From Plenodomus lindquistii (taxonomy: Eukaryota; Ascomycota; Dothideomycetes; Pleosporales; Leptosphaeriaceae), in assembly GCA_025504975.1 (NCBI GenBank), contig JANUWI010000015.1, positions 372,001 through 436,000 on the forward strand: a stretch of 64,000 nt of DNA, given 5' to 3'. Numbering within the stretch: position 1 is the stretch's first letter; the number at the start of each line of letters is the position of its first letter. A program made the translations under genes and the position numbers. The notes below the pieces were generated by a model. That model saw nothing but the letters and a program-made list of their open reading frames with translations, had not been told where the DNA came from and did no database searches. Positions 11,666 through 22,008 of this stretch are shown here, one piece after another.

Positions 11666-12955
11666 ATGTCGAACATCTTTAAAGCAGCACTTGCGGCGCT
11701 GGCCGTTGCGCCCCTTGCTACCGGCCACACCTGGGCGGAGCAACTTCGCAATATCAATTCCAAGGGCCAGTATGTCGGACAATACGGGTATCACCGGAAC
11801 TTCCTAGATCGATCGGATCCAGGCTGGAATGAAGAAGACCGAGTCTGGCGCCTGCCCAATGAGCAAGATGGCCTGGAGGCTGGACAGCTCTTCATCGATG
11901 AACAAACTCCTCTTTGCATGCCATCGCAAACCAAGCCCGTGCAGTCTGAAAAGTGGCCTCGTTTGAAGTCGCCAGCCGGTGGTTGGGTTGCCATACGTTA
12001 TACTGAGAATGGTCACGTCAGTTTTCCTGATACCCCACTGGGTCACGCAAAGAACGGCGGTACGGTCTTCGTGTATGGTACCACTGAGCCACAAGAAGAC
12101 GAGAAGCTATTCACGGTCCTCCAGTGGACCAAGGATGGTCAAGGTGGCAACAAGAAAGGCGTACTGCTATCCACTAGCGATTACGACGACGGCCGCTGCT
12201 ACGAGAAGAACGGCACACCTCTTTCTGCGGAACGCCAGAAGGCTGACCCAAACTTCATGGTAGGCCAAGCACAGCCCGGCCAGCCTGGCAACTCGCCTCT
12301 TCGCTGCGAAGCCGATGTTCATCTGCCTGAAGATGCTCCAGAAGGCAAGCCTTATACTCTCTACTGGGTTTGGCAATGGAACATCGCTGCTGGTACACCT
12401 GGTGTTCCTACCGGCAAGGACGAGTACTACACAACCTGCATGGACGTCGACATCACCTCTGAAGAAGTAGCCATGGCGGCGCTCTCGGATCAGAAGTATG
12501 CTCTCGGGCCCCAGGACGACATGTCAATGGCCGTATCGAATTGGCAGTCCCGAACTGCCATCTACACGGATGCCGCCGAGGGCGAAGTCGGTCCCATCTT
12601 CTCTGCAAAGCCAACCGGTGCTCCGACGGGCGGCGCTTCTCGTTCCACTGGTGCTCCTTCACCGACTGCTACTGCTCCTGCTTCACCAGCCGACCCACCT
12701 GCAATGGGCGGTGCCCCCTTCCTCAACTCCACCATGCCGGCCATCACCGATATTCCTACTCTTACGGGCCGTCCAGGCGCCAGTCCTACTTCGCTTCCCC
12801 CAGCTGGCGCCATCGTCACCGTTACCGATATCGTTATGGTCACGGTTACTGCAACACCGGGACCAGCAGTCACACCTCGTGCTGTTGAGTCTGTCGCATC
12901 GTACAGTGCTCGTTATCCCTATGGTGCTAAGTTCCGTGGGCGCTTTGCGGCTTAA
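11666..12955 (+). CDS. Secreted DUF7492-like protein with N-terminal histidine (LPMO-like)
   Basis: A 429-residue secreted protein in one exon. The ATG at 11666 is preferred over an in-frame ATG at 11603 because it puts a clean signal peptide first (MSNIFKAALAALAVAPLATG). Cleavage would expose His21 (HTWAEQ), as in copper histidine-brace oxygenases. The body contains YTENGHVSFPD and VYGTTEPQEDEKL, with an even spread of cysteines (CMPS, RCYEKN, LRCEAD, TTCMD) and YTLYWVWQWN near the end of the domain (about residue 255). The last 120 residues are a Ser/Thr/Pro-rich, probably O-glycosylated region without a GPI signal. The layout matches the fungal DUF7492 family as I remember it. Oxidative polysaccharide cleavage is a suggestion from the N-terminal His plus an internal His, not established. 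Confidence 0.8.
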   Translation: MSNIFKAALAALAVAPLATGHTWAEQLRNINSKGQYVGQYGYHRNFLDRSDPGWNEEDRVWRLPNEQDGLEAGQLFIDEQTPLCMPSQTKPVQSEKWPRLKSPAGGWVAIRYTENGHVSFPDTPLGHAKNGGTVFVYGTTEPQEDEKLFTVLQWTKDGQGGNKKGVLLSTSDYDDGRCYEKNGTPLSAERQKADPNFMVGQAQPGQPGNSPLRCEADVHLPEDAPEGKPYTLYWVWQWNIAAGTPGVPTGKDEYYTTCMDVDITSEEVAMAALSDQKYALGPQDDMSMAVSNWQSRTAIYTDAAEGEVGPIFSAKPTGAPTGGASRSTGAPSPTATAPASPADPPAMGGAPFLNSTMPAITDIPTLTGRPGASPTSLPPAGAIVTVTDIVMVTVTATPGPAVTPRAVESVASYSARYPYGAKFRGRFAA

Positions 12956-13678
12956 GTTGGTCTCTTTTCTTTCTTACAAGTGTCAATTTCATTTCTCATC
13001 TACATTCTCTTTATGCGCTGTGCGCTATTTGGTTATGGCCTCGCGCTTTCTGGATGAATTCGCGGGAACGCCTGCATTATGTCGGTGATGAACTGGACAT
13101 GTCTTATGGTTTGATGGATGATGCGAATGTTCTGTGCATAGCGTGGTGGACTTTTGACTTGGGACAGCGCGATCAGGTGATACCCTTGCATATATACAAC
13201 GGCGTACTGGTTCGGCTGAACACACATGCCCGGGTGGGCGAAGGCGTCATTGTCATTTTCATCTTTCTTTATGGTGTTATCTGGATAGGTACTTCATCGC
13301 ATAGCTTGACTCTACCATTCACTTGAGATGAAAATTAAAACCCATTCTCTCACCATAAACTTGCCTCTAATTGCTGCGAATAAGTTCAGTGACCCCAGTG
13401 AATACTATATGGCGAATTTCCCATGTCAGGGCTCTTTGTTGAGGCGCTGTCCCTCGTACGACGCTTATCTTATCATCCACACCAGCGCCCCAGCTAGGTA
13501 TTTCTCGGTATTTCACTGCACTGACAGCCTCTTTCCATCAACCTCGGGCCACGAACCTGTCGGCATCGCAGCGGATGAATCGGTGATACCACGCAAAACA
13601 CTAACCAGCTCTCAAAAATATGCCTTTACCATCAAGCCGTCCAAATCCCCACGCGCCACCCTCCCTATCACGCCCACC
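12956..13678. other. Intergenic region with 5' region of the thioesterase gene
   Basis: The thioesterase reading frame is open upstream to an ATG at 13328, but the sequence between 13328 and 13678 has no domain character and is treated here as 5' UTR. If translated it would add 117 residues. Confidence 0.45.
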
Positions 13679-14362
13679 ATGACGGCCCCAACAGACGCCC
13701 CAATCGAACACCTCGAAGACTTTGTCGCCCACGAATGGTGCAATGCTCTCCTCTCCGACCCAACCATCACCCAAATCTTCAAGCGCCACGTCCCCGAACA
13801 AGACAAACGCGTTAGCAACACGTTCTTCACCCGCACGCTCTTTGCACCGACCGCTATCCGCGCCTTTCTGTCCCTCTACCGGCCCGGCAGCGGCGCGCGC
13901 CGTTCCGCAGATGCAACGGATGTATTCACCGGCACAACGCAGCTGCACTTTAAGCCGTCGAGTTCTGCGACCGAAGCCGCGCGCCAGGCTGCAAAGCGCG
14001 ACATTACGTATTCCGCCGACGCGGCCGATGCCGCAGAATCGCTGATTCTGCTCAGCGTGGGAGAAGACATTGACGGGGGGATAGGGAGACTGCACGGCGG
14101 CGTGATTGCGAGTTTGCTGGATCAGTGCATGGGCACGCTGGCTGGACTTTACTTTGATAATGTGTGTTCGACGAGTGATTTGAAGATTAAGTATTTGAAG
14201 CCCGTGCCCACGCCGAGTGTGCTGCTGTGTCGAGCCAAGATGGTGAGGGAGAAGGGCAGGTGGATTGAGACGGTTGGGGTGGTGGAGGATGGGATGGGCG
14301 TGGTGTATGCGACGGGAGAGGGGAGTTTCGTGCTGGGCAAGGTGCTGGAGAGTAAGATGTGA
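13679..14362 (+). CDS. Hotdog-fold thioesterase (PaaI/4HBT superfamily)
   Basis: A 227-residue protein expected to hydrolyse acyl-CoA thioesters. The start chosen (ACCATGACG, good context) gives MTAPTDAPIEHLED; a longer frame from 13328 is possible and could act as a leader. The hotdog signature is at about residues 138-155: GRLHGGVIASLLDQCMG, where the HGG loop and the following Asp are typical of PaaI-like enzymes. It is followed by the strands LKIKYLKPVPTPSVLLCRAKM and VYATGEGSFVLG. The N-terminal 100 residues form a helical lead-in common in fungal members. The substrate is unknown. The gene is convergent with the next one (204 bp between stops). Confidence 0.85.
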   Translation: MTAPTDAPIEHLEDFVAHEWCNALLSDPTITQIFKRHVPEQDKRVSNTFFTRTLFAPTAIRAFLSLYRPGSGARRSADATDVFTGTTQLHFKPSSSATEAARQAAKRDITYSADAADAAESLILLSVGEDIDGGIGRLHGGVIASLLDQCMGTLAGLYFDNVCSTSDLKIKYLKPVPTPSVLLCRAKMVREKGRWIETVGVVEDGMGVVYATGEGSFVLGKVLESKM

Positions 14363-14566
14363 GAATGACGGGAAACGACTGATGTGAAAATGTAGAACTA
14401 TTATTGATGTTGCTATAGACTTATGTATATTTCGTTAAGATCTCAAGACGCCTGGTCAACCCGCATACACTCCACACATACACTCCAGGTAGCCCCAGCT
14501 GAAGCCTAACCTGGCGTCCTCTGCAGGCCTGCTAATTTCCATCTCACTTAGCCCAGCAAGCAAGTA

Positions 14567-15256
14567 TCAGCGCACCTTCTTAGCAATAACCTCCACATCC
14601 TCCTCCCCCTTCCCACTCTGCAACAACGCCCAAGTTAACAGCCCCGTCCCCGTCAACCACACATTCCCCCAAACCCCAATGCCCATACTCGTATTATAAT
14701 GCGTGTCAAGTTTATAATGCTGGTACGCTCCAATCCCCGTGGTAATATGATGAAACACTGTAGCTGCAACCACCGCTTTGGCATACGTAATCGTAGTCGG
14801 GTGTTTGGAGGAGTACGAGGTAGTACCAGCAGGTTTGGTGGTAGCTGGGGCGGTGGATGATGGAGCGAAAGGCACGGCGTTGGTAAAGGATAGCAGGATG
14901 ATGGCGAGGGTGACGAGACACCAGCCGTCGTTGCGGATGTTGTAGAGTTCGAGGTCGTTAGGCATGAGGTTTAATTGGGATGGAGGCCGGAACCCTGGGA
15001 ATTTTGTTAGTGGAGTGTTCCTGGTGGTAGTGGATTGAGGATGGGTGGACGTACAGCCAGCGACCATGACGGGGTCGTATACACGGCATAAGCCTCGGAG
15101 GCCGTACCAGAATGCTGTGCCGTAGGCGTAGGCGTGGAAGATCTGTGCTCGTCAGTCAAATTAGTTGTTGTGTCTTCGGCCTCGCTGATCCCGCTGCGTT
15201 GTGCGTGTCGCTTTGTAATTAGGTCGTCCACTCACGGTTGCGTTAATCGACGGCAT
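14567..15256 (-). CDS. Small four-helix membrane protein of unknown function
   Basis: A 178-residue protein from three exons: 15256-15236, 15142-15055 and 14994-14567. The introns are 93 bp (GTGAGT..GCACAG) and 60 bp (GTACGT..CCCAG). The first exon encodes only seven residues (MPSINAT). Hydrophobic segments include the YGTAFWYGLRGL region, LVTLAIILLSFTNAVPF, AKAVVAATVFHHITTGIGAY and IGVWGNVWLTGTGLLTWALL. The final KVR tail is basic. Phase is kept at both junctions and the segments have the character of a real membrane protein, but I cannot place it in a named family. Confidence 0.75.
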
Positions 15257-16346
15257 CTTTTCCCAGTAATAAGTCTCAAATAATGTCACTTGTTTTCAAT
15301 CTTCCAACTTCAACCAGCAATTGGGTAAGGAATGTAAATGAAGACATCACCGCGAGCAATGTTTGTTGGACGTTCTGGGACTATTGAGACGTCATAATGA
15401 GAGCTAGAACCGCCTCATTGGTGTTTTGCGGGGACTTCATGCAGAGCTATCGACGTAGTCAGGAGATCGTGTCCCGCGTATCGGCAACGAAATCTTGGGC
15501 AATCGAGATTCTACGTTTGCGCGGATATAGGTGGGGATTTTGTGGGAAAGTGGAAGATGATTAGTGATAGTAATACACGATTCATTGTGTGGTGCGTAAA
15601 TGCACGAGCCACAGTTCGTATTGCTTCGACTTCATACAATGTCGTCCCTAGCAGTTAGTTCTAAGCATCGCACCACGCTGCGATTTCTCTCAAAGGAAAC
15701 TTTTATATTTGATTGATTGTAGGGGCAGAAGTTTCGGTCCAGCGATGGGCTCGCTTCGGTACGCTGGCACGCGGGTGCGCTATTTTCCCACATTGCTCAC
15801 AGTTCACCTACAGTAAGCCTTTTACTCTCCTAGAAATACCTGAACAATTTCGGCAAGAGCAGGCGTTGCTTAACGTTAAATTTTTCTTTACTAAAATTTG
15901 GTGGTGTTGTGGAATTTTGGCACCCGCGTGCCTGGGTAGCACTCTTCTCACGTGATAGGCGCATTGTGAGATCTTGAAAGTACTTCTGCGCGGATCTCTT
16001 GGTCCCAATTTACGCAAAGCTCTTTGTCTCTAAGACCTAGATTTGAAGGCACCCTCAGATGAGAGCTCGCCCCTTTCTAGCAGATCTCCGGTTTCGCGTC
16101 GATGGCATTGGGCACTGATAACTCACATATCTACGATCGCAAGAGCAAGCACTTAGGAGTTTAAAGAAACAGGGGGATGTATTGGTATGTAAACGCCGTC
16201 TAATGTAATTCAAGTAAAAGCAGGGGCACAGTTGCACAGAGCTGTGTGACATACATCACGCAGCTGTCGCAAACATTGGAAAGCCTTTGCCATCATTCTC
16301 ATGAAGTGGATTTACGTTGTCAAAGGTCCCCAATCGGTTGCCGCGC
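15257..16346. other. Intergenic region, no gene supported
   Basis: It holds the promoter of the minus-strand small membrane protein and the 3' flank of the MpgS gene. ORFs such as 15713-15955 show no coding signs. Confidence 0.5.
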
Positions 16347-17627
16347 CTATTTGTGGCAGTCAGCATGAAGACTGCCCACAAACCGCACAGAATCAGGATA
16401 TAAATTGACCGTAGACTCGAAGATAAGGAAGTTCATCGTGGCAATGGGGGGGTACGCGCGAGCCTGCGCAGGTACACCATGCTCGTCTACAGACTTTGGG
16501 AAGTTTTCCTTCATGTACTTGCGTAGTTGATCTTTCAGCGCAACTGGGGTAAGTTGCGAATGGTAGATTGTGCTGAGTCCGTGGACCTGCATTTCTTCAA
16601 TATGATCATCGCCCTTGCCGACGTCGTGGAAGTGCGGATTACGCGTCTTGATCTGCAGCACTTGGACGTCGCGCGGCGCAATGGGCGAACCGAAAGCTGG
16701 CGAGCCAAAGCGTTCCCACATGTTGATGAGTTGGAACGGTTCGACTGCGTACCCAGTCGCGAAGCGCAACTTCAATGCTAGATCGAGGCTCATTGCGTGT
16801 TCACCTGCATTCGCAGTTTCGATGACATTCACAACGTTTGACCGGTGAATCTCGTCTGAGAGACGATTCATCCACTCGTTCACGACGCGGGAGCACCGTC
16901 CAGATTGTTCAAAGACGAGCTTGTTGTCTTTGACTTTGGGCTTCGAATTCCACTTTATACGCACCATAGCGTGTGGCGGTAGCGTGGAGGTGGAAGAGTG
17001 TAAAGCTTGGTGGAGACCAGCGGCGTACACTTTACAGTACTCGTGTACAGCGCCTGGCACAAGATTATCAGCATCGATGAAACCGACATGTTTCTTACCG
17101 ATCATGTTGGCGATCGCAGTGCCAATGATCATTGCTTCACCTTTGCCGTTGCGGACACGGTATGTAGGCTGCTGTCCCTCGGCGCTAGTTTGGGTGACGA
17201 GGTCTGGCATTCCAGCGTTGTAGAAGGCTTGTGCGAGCCCCTTATCACCTTGGTGTGCGATTATGCCAATTCGTCCTGCGGCACTGCAGAAGCTCGTAAG
17301 CAATTCATGTTCCGCTAGGAAGTTGGAAGGAGTGCTGTTCGAGACGAGGATGATGGAGCATTCGTGCGGAATGCCGTGGAATACGCCGTCTAGAGTGGTG
17401 GGATCCTCATTCATGCATGGGACTACGATGGCAAGCTTACACTCAATTGAGTGGATGGACTCTTGGGGAAAGCTTGTCGAGGTACGGGGAGTTGCGGGGT
17501 TCGGGGCGCCAGCGCCGGTTTGGGTAGATTGATTGCGAAACCCGGCATCGAGTTCGATGACGCGCAATGTCTCGTGAATCTCGACACTGCCAAGGCGTGT
17601 GGAGGTGGGTCCGTGGGAGAGCCTCAT
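16347..17627 (-). CDS. mpgS: Mannosyl-3-phosphoglycerate synthase (GT55)
   Basis: A 426-residue, intron-free glycosyltransferase. The family transfers mannose from GDP-mannose to 3-phosphoglycerate, the first step to the compatible solute mannosylglycerate. Visible signatures are the N-terminal nucleotide-binding strand LAIVVPCMNED (65-75), QGDKGLAQAF, the glycine-rich RNGKGEAMIIGTAIANMIG (159-177), the metal-binding DADN (185-188) and the acceptor-side ATGYAVEPFQLINMWERFG. The first ~60 residues are an extra, low-complexity N-terminus compared with prokaryotic enzymes. The companion phosphatase (MpgP) is not in the window. The family is best known from thermophilic archaea and bacteria, with scattered fungal copies, so horizontal origin is possible. 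The gene borders the gene-poor 17.7-25 kb segment. Confidence 0.88.
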   Translation of the reverse strand: MRLSHGPTSTRLGSVEIHETLRVIELDAGFRNQSTQTGAGAPNPATPRTSTSFPQESIHSIECKLAIVVPCMNEDPTTLDGVFHGIPHECSIILVSNSTPSNFLAEHELLTSFCSAAGRIGIIAHQGDKGLAQAFYNAGMPDLVTQTSAEGQQPTYRVRNGKGEAMIIGTAIANMIGKKHVGFIDADNLVPGAVHEYCKVYAAGLHQALHSSTSTLPPHAMVRIKWNSKPKVKDNKLVFEQSGRCSRVVNEWMNRLSDEIHRSNVVNVIETANAGEHAMSLDLALKLRFATGYAVEPFQLINMWERFGSPAFGSPIAPRDVQVLQIKTRNPHFHDVGKGDDHIEEMQVHGLSTIYHSQLTPVALKDQLRKYMKENFPKSVDEHGVPAQARAYPPIATMNFLIFESTVNLYPDSVRFVGSLHADCHK

Positions 17628-20088
17628 ATTGTAAGGAGTCTGTAATGTAGTCTAGGTTCTCCTGCGGTTGTTTTTGGAGCTGTAGTGTAGTCGCTTCTTC
17701 AACGGTTGTTCTTGGAGTATTGATCAAGGTCGGTGGGAAAGAATGTGACTCTTATAAACACAAGTGATAGTACGTTGTGAAGGGGCCTTGATAAGAAGCA
17801 AGTTTCAGGAATGGCTCAGGAAAGACAAGCTTCACTATGCTCATCTTGACGGAATCGTCCGATACTAGAACATTGTGCAATCACAAGGTCTCTGTTTTCA
17901 CAATGCTTGATATCAGGGTCCATACTCGGGTCCATACTCACCGAAACGCATGTATAAGTGAATGAACGATGCTATTGCTAAGAGCCCTGGTAGCAAATAC
18001 AAGCATGTTATGCTTTGACAATTCATGGTGGTACTGATTCCAGCGTATTATTCTGAGAGTCTACTCGCTAAGCCTGACTGTCAATGTCCTACATTCAGAA
18101 GCCGTCCTTGATTTTCTTTACAACATGACCATTTCGCAGTAGTGAAGAGGAGAATTTGATGCGTGATCGATTATGGACAAGTACATTGTGAGCAGAGACC
18201 TCTGGCCAGGGTTTGGTGTTTGAATTCCATCATTCCCGCATTCCGAGGGGCACACGAAAATCTCATAAGGGGCCGGACTCTCTCTCAAGCCGAGCCCCCT
18301 AGTTCGGTAACGTTCGATCTGGCTGTACCATGATACCGCCCCACACGCCGACCGGAGGTTGCGTGTGGGGCGGGTACCGATTATCGCCATTGTCAATGGT
18401 CATTTAGAATGTCGGGTGAGGCCGTTGTATGGCTGTTAATGAAGTAAGGATTAGATAGGTGGATGAACCCAAGGATCCTCAACAGGAATTCTCGACAGGA
18501 CGCCTGAGTCATGAACCAGCGAGTCGTGAAAGTTAGGCCATTATGAGATCATGCGATGGATCTCGGGTATCTCTCCCGTTGTCATCAGCAGGCTTAATTC
18601 TGTCGCGCTTTGATCACTGGTGTAGCGGTGTAATTGAAGTGTCCTGGTCTTATGTCAAACTCAAAATCGCTTGCTGCATTGTCTGCAGTTAAAGTCGTTC
18701 AACGCTTACAGTAGGGATCTTCGAATATCGTAACACCACGCAGCTAGGATTGGCATTGAATGGATACAGCTAAGGGGCGCACAGACGTAGCCTTAGCTTG
18801 TATGCTAAGTAAGTGAATAGAGAAACACTAGTGTGCTTAGTAAGGGATGTGCATGGCTAACAAATCTCTTCTATTCTCTTACTTGGCCTCTGTATCTATT
18901 CAAGTTCGGATGGACGATTGATCCCCTGCAAAATTGTCTATCTAGTCCATCTAAGGAATTTTGGCTGTCTAATCCGGATCCAACACTTCACACAGCTGCA
19001 GAATCTGTCGTCCTGTCGTCGGTGTTCGGCCAAGATTTAACGCCATGGCCGCGGAGTATATCCGCGGCTTCATCGCTTGCGTGATTTTCGAAGGAAGAAT
19101 GTTCGCCTTGTCCAGTTGACGATTTCCCCCCTTCCCATCCACCCCCCTTTTGTTCTGCGAACATCCTCTTTAATGCCGGTAGGTAATAGCTTGTCTCCAG
19201 TTGTTCTGAGACGGGTTTAACTAAGATGGGCTGTGGTGAGTCGCGCTACCATTCCCATGCATGGGCATCCTTTGAAAGTGGTCTGAGGTCAATCAAGCGA
19301 GGAGATGTCATTGGGAGTTTTACCTCCCACGACCTTACCTTCAATTCGAGGCGCTTGGTAGTTTCCGCGGAAATAACGGGGAAGCCTGCTCGTCTTCATG
19401 GAGTTGAAATATACATCTTTTCGTCGCATAGCCATGGAACCATACCCTCAGTGAGCTGTGCAGTTTCGATACAATGTGGATCAACAAATACTGCGGTCAG
19501 TGAACTGACAATGTCTCGAAAATAACAGCAATTCTGGCAGAGGCTGTTCAATGACATTTTTGATAGCTGCGTGCTATAATTACCTCTCTACCAAACGTAG
19601 CAAAAGGTCAAGGGCGCTATTAAGTCTGGCACCGAGAAGTCCGTGGAGATTCCAAAGAAATTTGACTGCACTTTTGGAAGAGGTCGTGTGTCAAGTCCCA
19701 GCACAGGTGGATCCAAATTTAACACACACTGGCTCGCGAACCTTTTTACATATATGCTAGTCTTACTTCATAGGCGTCTAGTCACGCACAACAAGCACGC
19801 ATGGGGAGTCACTGAAAGATCGACGCTTGCGTGACAATCAAGCACCGAAAGGATGGGAATCGGTATTGCAGAGCCCACGGTGGGCATTCACGTGACTCAA
19901 TTTGCACTCGCAATGACCTGTGGCAAGTACGTATCTCAAATTAGCTTCGACATTGTAAGATTGTGTCAGTGATAAGCTTTCTTAAAGGTATGCCATCAAA
20001 CCAGGTCTCCAGTAATGAGAGGCTAGATGTTTAGACCATATCTTGTAATACCCGCAAGTACTGGGATGTTACAGTATCTGGACACATC
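17628..20088. other. Gene-poor region
   Basis: No supported gene. Short ORFs (18118-18396 minus, 18833-19084, 19226-19525, 19551-19760) lack domains. A perfect GC-rich hairpin lies at 18336-18373. A poly-pyrimidine run (CCCCCCTTCCCATCCACCCCCC) is near 19126-19147. Confidence 0.5.
18336..18373. repeat. Perfect 13-bp GC-rich inverted repeat (hairpin)
   Basis: The arms CCGCCCCACACGC (18336-18348) and GCGTGTGGGGCGG (18361-18373) pair perfectly around a 12-nt loop, and the pairing nearly continues outwards. It lies in non-coding DNA. It could be a palindromic binding site or simply a stable hairpin. No function is assigned. Confidence 0.7.
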
Positions 20089-20224
20089 AGATTGAACCCT
20101 TGCTAGTTTCCGTATTATATCAAGGAGAGGCTGAGCCATTGATGTATCAGAATTGCGCAGATTGCCTTTCACTATTAGTACGCTCTTCTTTGGTATAATA
20201 CGGAAACTAGCAAGGGTTTAATCT
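20089..20224. mobile_element. MITE-like inverted-repeat element (about 136 bp)
   Basis: Two 34-bp arms, 20089-20122 and 20191-20224, are inverted copies with about two mismatches (core AACCCTTGCTAGTTTCCGTA on the left, its complement on the right), around a 68-bp centre. There is no ORF inside. The size, inverted ends and AT-rich setting fit a non-autonomous DNA transposon or its remnant. Target-site duplications are not clear. Confidence 0.6.
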
Positions 20225-21304
20225 AATGTACCCTCGATGACTACTAGATCTGAACTAAAGTTGTATCTATAGTAAATATAATAGGGAAGTTTTTCTAGCT
20301 AGACACCGCAAGTAAACTTTGTTAAAAGATGCTACTTGTTTCGCAGATAGCCCTGTTTTATAACTCCTAGCTTCTATAGAATGCAAAAGAAGAGTTAAGA
20401 AAGGTGTATTAATACTAGAGCAGAATCTATGCAGTGCTAATATATGATTAGCTTAGCCTGTCCTAAACATAATGTAGAGCCTTGTAGAATTTTATACCTA
20501 ACAATTACTTAGTTTAGATGTACACGATCTTGGTAATAAGTACAATGTCAATGTAGTGTTTTTTAAAAGTGGTATTTTAACTGCAAAGCTTTAGAGGAAC
20601 AGCAATGTAGGCCTAAAGCTCGTTTATCCTAATTTGTACTTCTAATCTAAATCCTCAGGCGCGATAGCAGCGAAGATATTGAATCTAGCTCCTAATAAGT
20701 CTTAATGGAGAACAAAGAGGTTAGTAGCGGGTTAACATCAGACTGCTGGGCCGCATCCGTAGGGGCGCATGCGTCAGCTAGTCAGTCCACAGCAACATTA
20801 CAAGCGAGTCCTGTAGCGTACGGCAATATATTCAGGGAAGCCATGTGGGGTCATTAGGGCAGTGTGTTGATTAGCTTACGACAGGCCTTAAAACATCTTC
20901 CAATCAAACCTCGAGAACACAAGTCAATCCTCCTTTCGTACGAGGTAAGATCCCGTAGCAGACACAAGTCGAATACATTAATTGTACTCTGAGCTCGGAA
21001 AAAACTCGATCCACAGCTCTAGTTGACCTGTCTCACAAGGTTTCCAGGACATTCCCTTAGATTCCCACGCCAAGAAGTGATCGTCCCCAGCGCATTATCG
21101 GGTCGAGGGTGACGACTCCGTAGCCAATTCGCTGGCATATTTCCAGTCTTACCCTATGTGCTTGATCGACATACTGTAATAAACAGCAAAAGCACTCCAT
21201 CTAAGAACGCTTACACTACTTCAAATACTTATATCAAACTATACTAAGTATATCAGAAATTATTATATTTTCTAAACACTTTTTTTTTACTATAAATACA
21301 AATC
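20225..21304. other. AT-rich non-coding stretch
   Basis: Rich in TA and TAG/TAA in all frames, with no long ORF on either strand. The composition is unlike neighbouring genes and could reflect RIP-type C-to-T decay of old repeats. A faint resemblance of 20.9-21.1 kb to antisense large-subunit rRNA was considered and rejected. Confidence 0.45.
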
Positions 21305-21630
21305 AAACTTACTATGGTGTACCGCGAAAGTACTCCATGTGGGCCCTGTGTACAGAGGTTTAGAAAGCTGCGTGGTGATATCTCTAAAGCTACGTAGCGA
21401 GTTTAAATACAAGCTTATTACAAGCCTAATAATTTGTATCTAGAGAGGGGGTTAGATTTAATTTATACCTGTCGCAAAAGAAAAAGAAGAAAGTTCTAGA
21501 AAAATACTATATTACCTATATCTAGTATAGCTCTAGATAATATACGTATAGCTTCAGATAAATACCCGAAGTTGCGTAAGCCCCCCCCCCCCCACATGGA
21601 GTACTTTTGCGGTATACCACAGTAAACTTT
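21305..21630. mobile_element. MITE-like element with ~39-bp terminal inverted repeats
   Basis: The left end (21305-21343) and right end (21592-21630) are inverted copies; a shared core is AAAGTACTCCATGTGGG. Nearly all differences between the arms are G/A or C/T transitions, as expected after RIP or cytosine deamination. The ~325-bp element has an AT-rich interior without an ORF and a run of 13 C at 21581-21593 against the right arm. It is best read as a non-autonomous DNA transposon. Confidence 0.65.
21581..21593 (+). repeat. Poly-C tract
   Basis: Thirteen consecutive C residues next to the right inverted repeat of the element above. This is a likely site of length variation or sequencing error. 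Confidence 0.8.
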
Positions 21631-22008
21631 CTTTCTATAAGTTTCGTTTATTTATTTATAATATAAGCAATAATATAGTTTTAGGGCTACTACTATGTGG
21701 CTACTCCAATCTCTACACAGGACCTATGATAGAGTACTTTAGCCTGTAACTACAGTATCCACCTGCATGAATTTGCTCCTGCAGGATCGTGCAGACTTCC
21801 CCTAATATTGGCAAGACTAACAGTCGGTGGTGTGAAAGAGGGATGTAGTTTTTGGAAACTAAGGCTGTTGATCTTATATTACGAACTCAACTACTCTACT
21901 TGCAAGTGTTCCATGGTTAGACCTTTGCCCAATCGCCGAGTCACCCCATGGATGACGATGACATCCGATGTAAGACGTTCACTCCCATATACATGACAGA
22001 ACAATCTG

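Noticed and set aside
20880..21180. Faint resemblance to antisense large-subunit rRNA (TCGTACGAGG, ACCTGTCTCAC)
   Set aside because: Matches are short and scattered. Real fungal LSU at this position is nearly invariant, and the rest does not align from memory.
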